A stretch of 64,000 nt of DNA from Plantibacter flavus (GTDB lineage Bacteria; Actinomycetota; Actinomycetes; Actinomycetales; Microbacteriaceae). The stretch's first letter is position 1. The number at the start of each line of letters is the position of its first letter. The stretch is taken from assembly GCF_900177615.1 (NCBI RefSeq), contig NZ_FXAP01000007.1, forward strand, positions 62,001-126,000. The letters are read 5' to 3'. A program made the translations under genes and the position numbers. Under the pieces are notes generated by a model. That model searched no databases. It was not told the DNA's origin and saw only the letters and a list, made by a program, of their open reading frames with translations. Shown one piece after another: positions 57,528 to 64,000 of this stretch.

Positions 57528-58595
57528 ATGGGCATCCCCGCAGAGCGACTCCGTGAGGGCCAGCAGGTCCTCGTCCGCGGCAACATCTCCTTCTCCCGTC
57601 TCGCCAGCCTCGTCGAGGGTGAGGCGCTGGCTCGCAGCATCGAGCAGGCCAAGAGCCGAGGCTCGCTCTACCCGACCAAGGTCCCCCACACGACGATCAA
57701 CATCGTCAACGCGCGCGTCGTCCCCGGCGACCCTACCAACCCGACCCTCGAAGAGCAGTTCGTCAACGAGAAGATCTTCCCGGTGAAGAAGGGCGAGAAC
57801 GCCGGGAAGCCCGGCTTCGGCCTCGACAGCAAGTCGACCTACCTGCCGACCATCCTCGAGCCGGACCCGGAGCACGAGGGTCAGTACCGCCAGGTCGTCC
57901 TCGAGCGAGACCTCGCAAGCGGCCTCGACGTCACCATCGTGATCAACATCTTCAAGAACGGTGATTTCGAGAAGCGTGGCCTCGGTCTGCAGCAGGTCGT
58001 CCTCCACGAAGAGCTCCGGTACTTCGCCTCCGGCGTGAGCGCGGCCCAGCTGGCTGCTCGCGGCATCGTCGTCCACGGAGACGTCAAGCCGGTCACGGGC
58101 GTCGCGGCTGGCCCCGTCGCCGGCGCCGCCGCGCCGCAGGCAGCCGTCGCAGCTGCGCCGGTGGAGTACCCCGCCAACACCGTCGCCGACCCGCGTGGCT
58201 ACGCGGCACCCATGCCGGGTGCCCAGGGCACGTTCCCGGCGCCGGCAGCGCAGTCGTTCCCGGTGAGCGCGCCCCTGGTGCAGACTGCACCGGCGGCGCA
58301 GGCGTTCCCGCAGGCCGCACCGGCCGCCGCACTGGCCGCTCAGCAGTTCCCCGTCAGCGCTCCGGTCCAGGCTCCCGCGCCGGCGGCCGCCACCGTCGCT
58401 GCCCCGGTCGAGTCGCCCGAGGAGACGATCGCTCGTCTGCAGCAGCAGCTCGCCGAGCAGGCCGCAGCGCAGAACGGATCCGGTGGCGCATCTGCGTTCG
58501 ACGCGGCCGCGCCCGCGGCGGCGCCCACCGCGGTCGGCGGATCGAGCCCCTGGGACGTCGCCGGCCTCGTCGGGGCTGGTTCGTACCAGGGCTAG
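57528..58595 (+). CDS. Putative ssDNA-binding protein of the replication module
   Basis: 355 residues; ATG 57528 after AAGAAAGCAG. The first 185 residues form a beta-rich domain that could be an OB fold (LREGQQVLVRGNISFSRLAS, TTINIVNARVVPGDPTN, YRQVVLERDLASGLDVTIVI). The rest is a long Ala/Pro/Gln linker with a short helix (ETIARLQQQLAEQAAAQ) and a conserved-looking tip (SSPWDVAGLVGAGSYQG). OB domain plus disordered tail with a tip motif is the layout of single-strand-binding proteins. Identity not proven. A perfect terminator follows, suggesting strong expression. Confidence 0.5.
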   Translation: MGIPAERLREGQQVLVRGNISFSRLASLVEGEALARSIEQAKSRGSLYPTKVPHTTINIVNARVVPGDPTNPTLEEQFVNEKIFPVKKGENAGKPGFGLDSKSTYLPTILEPDPEHEGQYRQVVLERDLASGLDVTIVINIFKNGDFEKRGLGLQQVVLHEELRYFASGVSAAQLAARGIVVHGDVKPVTGVAAGPVAGAAAPQAAVAAAPVEYPANTVADPRGYAAPMPGAQGTFPAPAAQSFPVSAPLVQTAPAAQAFPQAAPAAALAAQQFPVSAPVQAPAPAAATVAAPVESPEETIARLQQQLAEQAAAQNGSGGASAFDAAAPAAAPTAVGGSSPWDVAGLVGAGSYQG

Positions 58596-58606
58596 AACCA
58601 ACCAGC

Positions 58607-58644
58607 GCAGAAGGGCCCGGGGCATTCGCCCCGGGCCCTTCTGC
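58607..58644 (+). terminator. Perfect intrinsic terminator
   Basis: GCAGAAGGGCCCGGGGC pairs fully with GCCCCGGGCCCTTCTGC around ATTC. Confidence 0.85.
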
Positions 58645-58674
58645 GTACTCACCCCAACCCAACGAAGGAATCCC

Positions 58675-58980
58675 ATGACGACGCCCATCGGTACACCCGC
58701 CGCGAATGCGATCGCTCCTGCCACTGTGTCTGGCATGGTCACCGTCCACATGACCGAAGTGATCGTCACCAGCTACGAACTGCCCGCCGCGGACTTCACT
58801 GCCCTCGGACTCACCGGTTCGGCTGGTGAACGTGCAGAACCGTACGATGAGAAGGCGATCCTTGCCGGTATCGAACAGCTCGACGAGCTCGAGCCGCTGG
58901 TGATGGCCAGCATCGCCGACCACGAACCGGGCGAGTACTCCGTCGTCGAGCGCACGATCACCCTCACCGCTTCCCAGTAG
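58675..58980 (+). CDS. Small unknown protein
   Basis: 101 residues from ATG 58675 (GAAGGAATCCC). Ala/Thr-rich start, then VTVHMTEVIVTSYELPAADF, EPYDEKAILAGIEQLDELEP, LVMASIADHEPGEYSVVERT. Compact alpha/beta layout. It precedes the primase-polymerase-like gene by 21 bases. No family recognised. Confidence 0.65.
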   Translation: MTTPIGTPAANAIAPATVSGMVTVHMTEVIVTSYELPAADFTALGLTGSAGERAEPYDEKAILAGIEQLDELEPLVMASIADHEPGEYSVVERTITLTASQ

Positions 58981-59001
58981 AAACCTCCGAGAAAGCTCCT
59001 C

Positions 59002-59985
59002 ATGCCGAACACGACCACAGCAGATCTCTACGCGGCGTTCCCGGCCTTCTACGACAACAGCCTCATCGGGGCAATCGCCGATGTCGCCCGGTGGACGGTC
59101 TCCGACAGCGACAAGATGCCCATCAACATGCGTAACCTCATGGCTGGTGGCCCGATCTGGGGCGCTCATGAGATCAGCGATCAGTGCCTGGTCACTCTCG
59201 ATGAGATGACGAGCTTCCTCCCCAACGCCGCCAACAACGCCTTCTACCTGCGAGCACAGACCGATGGCTTCGTCGTGCTGGACATCGAGCCGAGCTGCCC
59301 ACCGGAAGTCGCCGCTGCGCTGCTCGGGATTCCGAGCCTCTACTCCGAGCTGTCGATGAGCGGGAACGGATACCACCTCGCGCTCCCCTTGCCGGCGAAC
59401 TTCTGGGACTTCCCCATCGCCAGCACCAAACGAGTGCTCCGCCACGAGCACGGCTGGTACGAGATCCTGCTCGATCACTGGGTCACCTTCACCAGGTCTG
59501 AGATTCCGGACGACAGACGCCCTGTCCAGGACTTCACGCCAGGCGCCTGGGAGGCGCTCTACGCGTCGCTCGCCAAGGATGCCGTTGAAGCACCGACGAC
59601 AGGGTTCGACATGTCGTCCGAGCGACCCGATGTTCCGAACATCGAGAAGATCCTCGAGCTCATGACCCGACGCCCACTCGAGAAGACCCTCGACGACTTC
59701 CGCGGCGACTCGTCTCGATACGAGTTCTCAACGCTCGGTGTGCTGTACAACCGACTGCGTCCGATCCTCGTGGCTATGCGGGATGTGGCGCCTGACGCCG
59801 TCTACGACGACGGCGTCCAAGCCTGGCTTGTCTACGAGGCCGCATCTCAGCTGCTGCCTCCCCGGGACAAGCACGAGGAGATGCGCAACGGTCTGCCCTT
59901 GCTGCTGAACGCCGCAGTCGCCCTCGTGGCCCGACGTCTCGGCGACAAAGCTGACGAAGAAGCTCGCAACACTTCAGAACGGTAG
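59002..59985 (+). CDS. Archaeo-eukaryotic-type primase (prim-pol-like)
   Basis: 327 residues; ATG 59002 after GAGAAAG. FVVLDIEPSCP (Asp94, Glu96) fits motif I, ELSMSGNGYHLALPLP (Ser120 to His125) fits motif II, and ILLDHWVTFTRSEIPDD fits the motif III region of AEP primase-polymerases. EISDQCLVTLDEMTSFLP precedes them, as in bifunctional prim-pol domains of phages and plasmids. The C-terminal 140 residues are helical (IEKILELMTRRPLEKTLDDF). With the SF3 helicase and PolB this would complete priming. Assigned by motif, not full alignment. Confidence 0.7.
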   Translation: MPNTTTADLYAAFPAFYDNSLIGAIADVARWTVSDSDKMPINMRNLMAGGPIWGAHEISDQCLVTLDEMTSFLPNAANNAFYLRAQTDGFVVLDIEPSCPPEVAAALLGIPSLYSELSMSGNGYHLALPLPANFWDFPIASTKRVLRHEHGWYEILLDHWVTFTRSEIPDDRRPVQDFTPGAWEALYASLAKDAVEAPTTGFDMSSERPDVPNIEKILELMTRRPLEKTLDDFRGDSSRYEFSTLGVLYNRLRPILVAMRDVAPDAVYDDGVQAWLVYEAASQLLPPRDKHEEMRNGLPLLLNAAVALVARRLGDKADEEARNTSER

Positions 59986-60026
59986 CCCGTGGGTTGCCGA
60001 TCTGGCCGACCCCGAAATGAGACCAG

Positions 60027-60425
60027 ATGACAACCGAGCAACACCTCATAGCGATCGTGGAATCCGTCGCCCAGGCTATCCACGACGACGAGATGGGTCG
60101 TGGGTCCTGGGACGACTACGGCTGCTGGACCATCAACACCGACACGGTGCACGAGGAGTACCGCTCGCGCGCACGTGCCGCGCTGGACGCGATTCCGGGC
60201 CTGCGTCTGGAGGAGCAGGTCCGCGTCACCTATCGCCACGACGGCCGATCCGGCGAAGCCCTCGGTCCGAGCGTCGACGCCATCGTCAAACGCGTCGAGA
60301 ACGTCGGGCTGCAGCGATACGTCAGCGCAGAGGTGCTGATCGACAAGGTCGAGCGACAGATGGTGCTCACCGCCCTCACACCGTGGATCACCGATCGCAC
60401 CAACCAGACGCGGTCACACGGCTGA
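60027..60425 (+). CDS. Small unknown protein
   Basis: 132 residues. HLIAIVESVAQAIHDDEMGR, GSWDDYGCWTINTDTVHEEY, RSRARAALDAIPGLRLEEQV and VSAEVLIDKVERQMVLTALT. Helical with a WDD-x-x-G element. The ribosome site is weak. No family recognised. Confidence 0.6.
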   Translation: MTTEQHLIAIVESVAQAIHDDEMGRGSWDDYGCWTINTDTVHEEYRSRARAALDAIPGLRLEEQVRVTYRHDGRSGEALGPSVDAIVKRVENVGLQRYVSAEVLIDKVERQMVLTALTPWITDRTNQTRSHG

Positions 60426-60531
60426 GCCACGCATCGCAGACGGCGACGGCTGGTCACGTGGCCAAACCCCCATATCGACGCACCCGCGGTACAACACCCT
60501 CAACCCAGATGCCGAACGAAGGACACCGATC

Positions 60532-61119
60532 ATGACTACCCTGACCACCGTCGATGAGATCAACGCGTACTTCGAGTCGACCGTATACGCGGCATCGTCG
60601 ACGACGAATTTCGTCACAGCGCTGAACGCGGCCGGCGACCCGTTGATCCTCTGGGAGGACGAAGACGGGAACGTCTGCTTCCAGGGGGTCCCCTGGGCTC
60701 AAGACGAGGCGGGCGCGACCGTCGACCCGAACCGCGGCACCCTCCACGAAGAATCGAGCGCACTGCCGCTGACCGTACTTCATCCACTCACGGGAGCGAA
60801 CGATGCCGCGATCGAGTGGGAGACGGGGCAACCAAACGGCACCGGTGAGATCGAAGCATCCACGGAACGCGACTGGTATACGGACTCGCGGGTCACCCAC
60901 CGGCGCCTCGTCACCCGAGGGCCGTGGCTGCCTGCGCCCGCTGGCATAACCGCGCCCAAGTCAACGACCGATGGACCAGTGCACTGGATTGGAGACGCGC
61001 CCACCAGTCTCCACGGCAACGGGGCGACATCGTTCAAGCGGACGACCCGTAGCCCCATCGAAGTCACCTGCGGGCTGTGTCTCAACCTGCTGGCTCGAGA
61101 TGAGCCGAGCGAGTCATGA
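60532..61119 (+). CDS. Unknown protein
   Basis: 195 residues; ATG 60532 after GAAGGACACCGATC. VDEINAYFESTVYAASSTTN, PLILWEDEDGNVCFQGVPWA, then a hydrophilic middle and a C-terminal IEVTCGLCLNLLARDEPSES with a C-G-L-C pair that may bind metal. Overlaps the next gene by four bases. First of a chain of overlapping micro-genes. Confidence 0.65.
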   Translation: MTTLTTVDEINAYFESTVYAASSTTNFVTALNAAGDPLILWEDEDGNVCFQGVPWAQDEAGATVDPNRGTLHEESSALPLTVLHPLTGANDAAIEWETGQPNGTGEIEASTERDWYTDSRVTHRRLVTRGPWLPAPAGITAPKSTTDGPVHWIGDAPTSLHGNGATSFKRTTRSPIEVTCGLCLNLLARDEPSES

Positions 61120-61331
61120 GTGTTCGGATCTCGCTCAAGAATGCCGAGATCGACGTGCTCTACGACTTGCAGGACGGAGATTCAGTCGGGTCGCCGGAAC
61201 ACCCGGACTACGGCGTACTCATGGGAATCGTGGACAAGGTGGCACGCGCCGACCAGCGGCCGTCCCAGGGGTCACCCGGTCTCGGTCTGGTCGACAGCGA
61301 AGCGTGCGACTCGGAGGTACATCGTGGCTAG
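61116..61331 (+). CDS. 71-residue unknown protein
   Basis: SVRISLKNAEIDVLYDLQDG, then VGSPEHPDYGVLMGIVDKVA and a hydrophilic end. Overlaps both neighbours (4 and 8 bases). The overlaps and codon use support it as real. No family recognised. Confidence 0.6.
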   Translation: MSVRISLKNAEIDVLYDLQDGDSVGSPEHPDYGVLMGIVDKVARADQRPSQGSPGLGLVDSEACDSEVHRG

Positions 61332-61743
61332 GACAAGGCGTGACATCGCGCTGCGCATGGCTCGCGAGATCGACCCGACCGGCGCGCCGGAGGATGACGA
61401 CTACATCGACGACTGGGAGCCGGGGCACACGGTCTGCGGTGGTCACGGCGACCCCGGCTGCTCAGGCTGCTGGATGCACGACTACGACGAGGGCGATTCA
61501 TTCGAATCCATGGACTCACTTGAGTTCCACCGCCTCGTGAGCGAGCAAATCGAGAGCAACGTCCGACTTCTCGTGCTCGCCAGCGGTGTCACCCTGCCCG
61601 AGTACCAGGCAGATGTGGACGGGATCATCGCCGCGCTCGCGACGGGTGCAGTCACAGTCGCTCTGCAGCACGGCCTGGTGACCCCGATACCGATCGATTC
61701 AACGAAGGAGGGACACCGTGGCTCAGAAGCTCCGCGTCGCTGA
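61324..61743 (+). CDS. Cys/His-cluster protein
   Basis: 139 residues from GTG 61324, chosen for GGAGGTACATC upstream. RDIALRMAREIDPTGAPEDD, then HTVCGGHGDPGCSGCWMHDY, a dense Cys/His set likely to bind zinc, and a helical C-terminus (VDGIIAALATGAVTVALQHG). Overlaps the next gene by 26 bases. No family recognised. Confidence 0.65.
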   Translation: MARTRRDIALRMAREIDPTGAPEDDDYIDDWEPGHTVCGGHGDPGCSGCWMHDYDEGDSFESMDSLEFHRLVSEQIESNVRLLVLASGVTLPEYQADVDGIIAALATGAVTVALQHGLVTPIPIDSTKEGHRGSEAPRR

Positions 61744-61993
61744 ACAGGACGGAGATGTCATCGTGCTCGGAACGGACCAGATTCGCGAGGCAGCTGACTT
61801 CGCCGGCCTCGACAACGACAAGGGCATCCACTGGGACGCCTCTCACGGCGGCCTGCTCGCCCGGAGGAACGGGCGCTGGGTGTTCCGGAGCGAAGACCGG
61901 CCACCGAAGGATGCCCGACCCGGCGTAATGTTCACGTCCGTTCGCAAACCAATCGACCCGGATCAGGAGCGTCATGGAAGGATTGCCGAATGA
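61718..61993 (+). CDS. 91-residue unknown protein
   Basis: GTG 61718 after GAAGGAGGG. VAEQDGDVIVLGTDQIREAA, then FAGLDNDKGIHWDASHGGLL and RRNGRWVFRSEDRPPKDARP. Compact, hydrophilic. Overlaps the following 51-residue gene by four bases. No family recognised. Confidence 0.6.
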   Translation: MAQKLRVAEQDGDVIVLGTDQIREAADFAGLDNDKGIHWDASHGGLLARRNGRWVFRSEDRPPKDARPGVMFTSVRKPIDPDQERHGRIAE

Positions 61994-62145
61994 GCGTGTG
62001 GATACTCCTGCGAGACGACCCGTTCGGGAACGGCGACATTCAGTCAGTGCACTCGTCACAGGAACGCGCCGACGCAGCCCTACTCGCCGCGCAACGACCG
62101 GGCGAATCGTTCACCGTGGAGGAATGGCCCGTCGACGGGGTCTAG
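61990..62145 (+). CDS. 51-residue protein
   Basis: ATG 61990 overlapping the previous stop. MSVWILLRDDPFGNGDIQSV, then HSSQERADAALLAAQRPGES and FTVEEWPVDGV. The alternating strand, helix and strand pattern looks like a real tiny fold. No family recognised. Confidence 0.65.
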   Translation: MSVWILLRDDPFGNGDIQSVHSSQERADAALLAAQRPGESFTVEEWPVDGV

Positions 62146-62176
62146 AGACCGTCGTTGAACTAGCGGGTGGCGCTTC

Positions 62177-62434
62177 GTGACGGCCGTTCGTGACTTCGGA
62201 GCTCAACGCAATGCAAGCCTCTGGAGAATCGCCGTCGTGACGATCGCCTGTGATGGGCCGCATGCGCACGGCACTCAGCCGGCCGGTATTCGATCAGTCA
62301 GTGCCGCCGAAGGGCGGAAGGCCGCTCGGCTACAGGGATGGGCTGTCGCCGTGAAGAACCCGGGTGGCAAGCCCCGCGACTTCTGCCCCGAGCACCACGG
62401 TAACCCGAACAGTTCGAAGGATGGACATGGCTGA
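62177..62434 (+). CDS. Small Cys/His protein
   Basis: 85 residues from GTG 62177; a GTG at 62237 (VTIACDGPHAHGTQPAGIRS) may be the true start. The later part (NPGGKPRDFCPEHHG) completes a C-x4-H...C-x2-HH set typical of small zinc-binding proteins of phages and plasmids. Overlaps the next gene by eight bases. Confidence 0.6.
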   Translation: MTAVRDFGAQRNASLWRIAVVTIACDGPHAHGTQPAGIRSVSAAEGRKAARLQGWAVAVKNPGGKPRDFCPEHHGNPNSSKDGHG

Positions 62435-62573
62435 ACGCCCACGTGACCTGTCGCAGCGCGAGCTTGACGACCTCATCCACGAGCTGATCCTCGCGGGTAG
62501 GGAAGATACGCCGGAGTTTCTCCGAGCGTTCAAGGAAGACGAGCGACGCAGTGAGGAAGCCGACCGTGGCTGA
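62427..62573 (+). CDS. 48-residue acidic protein
   Basis: ATG 62427 (ATG 62421 also possible) after GAAGGATGGAC. AERPRDLSQRELDDLIHELI, then LAGREDTPEFLRAFKEDERR. Probably a helical hairpin. No family recognised. Confidence 0.55.
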   Translation: MAERPRDLSQRELDDLIHELILAGREDTPEFLRAFKEDERRSEEADRG

Positions 62574-62688
62574 ACCGACAAAGGCGAAGGCATCTACCGC
62601 GACGAATGCAGGATGGGGCTCGGGACTCACCGTCCGTGCGACCCACGCTGCACTGCGCACACCTCCTAGAACATGGTCGCAGCAGTGA
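62566..62688 (+). CDS. Possible 40-residue protein
   Basis: GTG 62566 with GAGGAAG seven bases upstream, overlapping the previous stop. AEPTKAKASTATNAGWGSGL, then TVRATHAALRTPPRTWSQQ. Support is only the ribosome site and overlap. Confidence 0.3.
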   Translation: MAEPTKAKASTATNAGWGSGLTVRATHAALRTPPRTWSQQ

Positions 62689-62701
62689 CCAACTAGGTCA
62701 C
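62685..62701. promoter_or_regulatory. GTGACC-AACTA-GGTCAC inverted repeat
   Basis: A perfect inverted pair of the GTGACC word with a five-base spacer, about 120 bases upstream of the gene at 62819. Same word as at 4.1, 22.6-22.9 and 37.0 kb. Confidence 0.5.
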
Positions 62702-62818
62702 TGACGCGCGCCAACCCCGGCGTGCCACATCCCTCAGCCCGACGCTTCGGCGGAGGGCTCATTGGCGCGCCCGAAAACGGGTGCCGCCGTCTCACCCCCA
62801 CCGAAACCAGGAGGCAGC

Positions 62819-63307
62819 ATGCCAGACACATCTGCGACAGCGGTCCTCGAAGAACCGCCGATCGAGACCGCGGACGACTTCGACGACAAGATCGTCCACG
62901 TCATCGAGAGCCGGTACCACTACCGCGACGATGACAACTACCCGGTCGTCAAAGACGAGATCCAGGTCGACGAAGGATGGTTCTCCACCCCCGAGTCGGC
63001 TCAGGCCCGATGCGACTACCTCAACACCCGGCACATCGCTGGATACAACGCCAGCGTCGACGCTGCTCGACGCGCACATGAGGCCAAGATCCAGCGGGCG
63101 GAGCTCGCCAACCAGGAAGCCGCCGTCATCCGCGCGGCCGGCCTGAACAAGGCCGATGTGCGGGTACCTCCCCCATTCGTGGCGGAGAGCCTCGCCAGCT
63201 TCAGGAGCGGAACCAGCTACACGGTCTACGAGGTCGTCGAGATCAAGCACTCCGACCACGATGGCCTCGCTCGCGCGGCCGGGGTCGTGTTCCCGCCCAA
63301 GGAGTAA
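62819..63307 (+). CDS. Unknown acidic protein
   Basis: 162 residues from ATG 62819, preceded by AGGAGG. IVHVIESRYHYRDDDNYPVV, KDEIQVDEGWFSTPESAQAR, then a coiled helix (VDAARRAHEAKIQRAELANQ) and VAESLASFRSGTSYTVYEVV. A TTG start 19 codons earlier is less likely. No family recognised. Terminator follows. Confidence 0.65.
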   Translation: MPDTSATAVLEEPPIETADDFDDKIVHVIESRYHYRDDDNYPVVKDEIQVDEGWFSTPESAQARCDYLNTRHIAGYNASVDAARRAHEAKIQRAELANQEAAVIRAAGLNKADVRVPPPFVAESLASFRSGTSYTVYEVVEIKHSDHDGLARAAGVVFPPKE

Positions 63308-63320
63308 CCCGACCGAGAAC

Positions 63321-63346
63321 GGGCGCCGCAGAGATCTGCGGCGCCC
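63321..63346 (+). terminator. Hairpin terminator
   Basis: GGGCGCCGCAGA and TCTGCGGCGCCC pair fully around two bases, 14 bases after the stop. Confidence 0.7.
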
Positions 63347-63648
63347 ACCACTGCGTGAGCATCAGAGGTCATGCGCTCTGGCCCTGGCGGGGGGGGCCAG
63401 AGCGGCCGCGCAGCGCGCAGCCGGGGGATCTTGCGACGGCCGGACCAGGGGCGTATGCCCTGCCCGGCACGACGCCGAACGAAGAGCCCTTCGTCTGCAG
63501 CGGCGTCCGTCGGCGTCCCGAAAATCTGAAACCCAGAACCCCTGTTCGTCGATGCCTTCGGTGTCCGACGAGCCGAAACCCAACTGTCGCAACGAGGGCA
63601 TCGCCCGACGTCGCTCAGCCACTCGATCCAAGACAAGGAATCCCGCTC
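63347..63648. other. Gene-free leader region with G8 tract
   Basis: About 300 bases before the MoxR-type gene. Eight G in a row at 63389-63396 and GC-rich self-complementary patches (GCGCAGCGCGC near 63405). No clear promoter. Confidence 0.4.
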
Positions 63649-64000
63649 ATGAAGCTCGACGCCACCCTCAGCGACATCCTCAAGTACGACCTCGAAGTCG
63701 GCGCCGTTCCCGCCATGATGGGCGAGCCCGGCATCGGCAAGTCCTCATTCGTCGACACCCTCGCCATGAGCATGGGGACGAAGGCGTTCACCCTGGCGTG
63801 CAACCAGCTCGCCGACAAGGCCGACCTGACCGGCGGCCGTCTCGTGCCCACCGCCGACGGCAAGAGCTACCGCCAGGTGTTCTACCCGCACGAGGTCATC
63901 CAGGAGGCCATCCAGTACGCCGAAGCGAACCCGCGCGAGTGGCCCATCCTGTTCCTCGACGAGATCAACCGGTCCACCAGCGATGTGACATCGGCAGCCC
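63649..64000 (+). CDS. MoxR-type AAA+ ATPase, N-terminal part (runs off the right edge)
   Basis: 117 residues visible from ATG 63649 (ACAAGGAATCCCGCTC). Walker A GEPGIGKSS (25-33) and Walker B ILFLDEINRSTSDVTSA (Asp104, Glu105) are intact. MoxR ATPases work as chaperone-like remodellers, usually with a von Willebrand A-domain partner encoded next to them, which would lie beyond the window. Phage and plasmid relatives are known. The decayed relative at 14546 shares the layout. Confidence 0.85.
   Translation, partial: MKLDATLSDILKYDLEVGAVPAMMGEPGIGKSSFVDTLAMSMGTKAFTLACNQLADKADLTGGRLVPTADGKSYRQVFYPHEVIQEAIQYAEANPREWPILFLDEINRSTSDVTSAA

Noticed and set aside
1-64000. CRISPR arrays, insertion sequences, rRNA, virion structural genes, conjugation genes
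   Set aside because: Looked for by repeat pattern and protein motifs on both strands; none supported in this window.

Overview
High-GC (roughly 65-70%) DNA. It looks like part of a large extrachromosomal element, a plasmid or phage-plasmid, of an actinobacterium, most likely of the Microbacteriaceae type. The basis is GC content and codon use, a class E/F-like sortase, a DUF2510 (PPGWYPDP) membrane protein, a RES/Xre toxin-antitoxin pair, an actin-type (ParM/ParR) partition pair, and a self-encoded replication set: family B DNA polymerase, SF3 helicase, primase-polymerase-like protein, RarA, RecJ-like nuclease, SNF2 helicase and VRR-NUC nuclease. No rRNA, tRNA, core-metabolism operon, virion structural gene, terminase, conjugation gene, insertion sequence or CRISPR array was seen. 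The genus cannot be told from the sequence alone.

Layout. 1-4.0 kb (minus): truncated sortase, two paralogous small proteins, an unknown protein, ParM-like actin and ParR-like protein, with a candidate centromere at 4.08-4.19 kb. 4.4-8.4 kb: SLOG protein, secreted and membrane proteins, then an HTH protein divergent from the antitoxin-RES toxin pair around a palindromic operator. 8.7-13.7 kb (minus): a 1607-residue secreted adhesin with isopeptide-type repeats. 14.0-17.8 kb (plus): small cassettes with their own leaders and terminators (DUF3846, a decayed AAA+ protein, a tandem 109-aa paralogue pair) and a candidate structured RNA at 17.06-17.22 kb. 17.9-22.5 kb: small secreted, lipoprotein and membrane genes on both strands. 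22.55-24.73 kb: a 2.2 kb gene-free hub full of repeats, from which membrane genes run left and about 40 kb of mostly plus-strand genes run right. 24.7-41.0 kb: many small unknown proteins plus NERD, RarA, RecJ-like, CPBP protease, lipoprotein and PTH2-like genes. 41.0-41.5 kb: an iteron array (11 GTACCC copies) with palindromes and a Z-DNA-prone tract, a good origin candidate. 41.9-46.0 kb: a compact operon of a CxCG protein, a tyrosine recombinase, a five-repeat helicase-associated-domain protein and a catalytically decayed recombinase. 47.0-60.0 kb: the replication module. 60-64 kb: tightly overlapping micro-genes, ending in a truncated MoxR-type AAA+ ATPase.

How it fits together. The primase-polymerase, SF3 helicase, PolB and a candidate ssDNA-binding protein could form a nearly self-sufficient replisome. 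RarA, the RecJ-like protein, the SNF2 helicase and VRR-NUC would serve repair and recombination. ParM/ParR and the RES toxin-antitoxin pair would ensure inheritance, and the sortase, adhesin, LysM protein and lipoproteins would remodel the host surface. The motif GGTCAC/GTGACC recurs upstream of parR, densely in the 22.6-22.9 kb hub, and in inverted repeats at 37.0 and 62.7 kb, which suggests one DNA-binding protein acting at several sites. The four-gene recombinase operon beside the iterons is the most unusual coding assembly; the 2.2 kb hub is the most unusual non-coding one.
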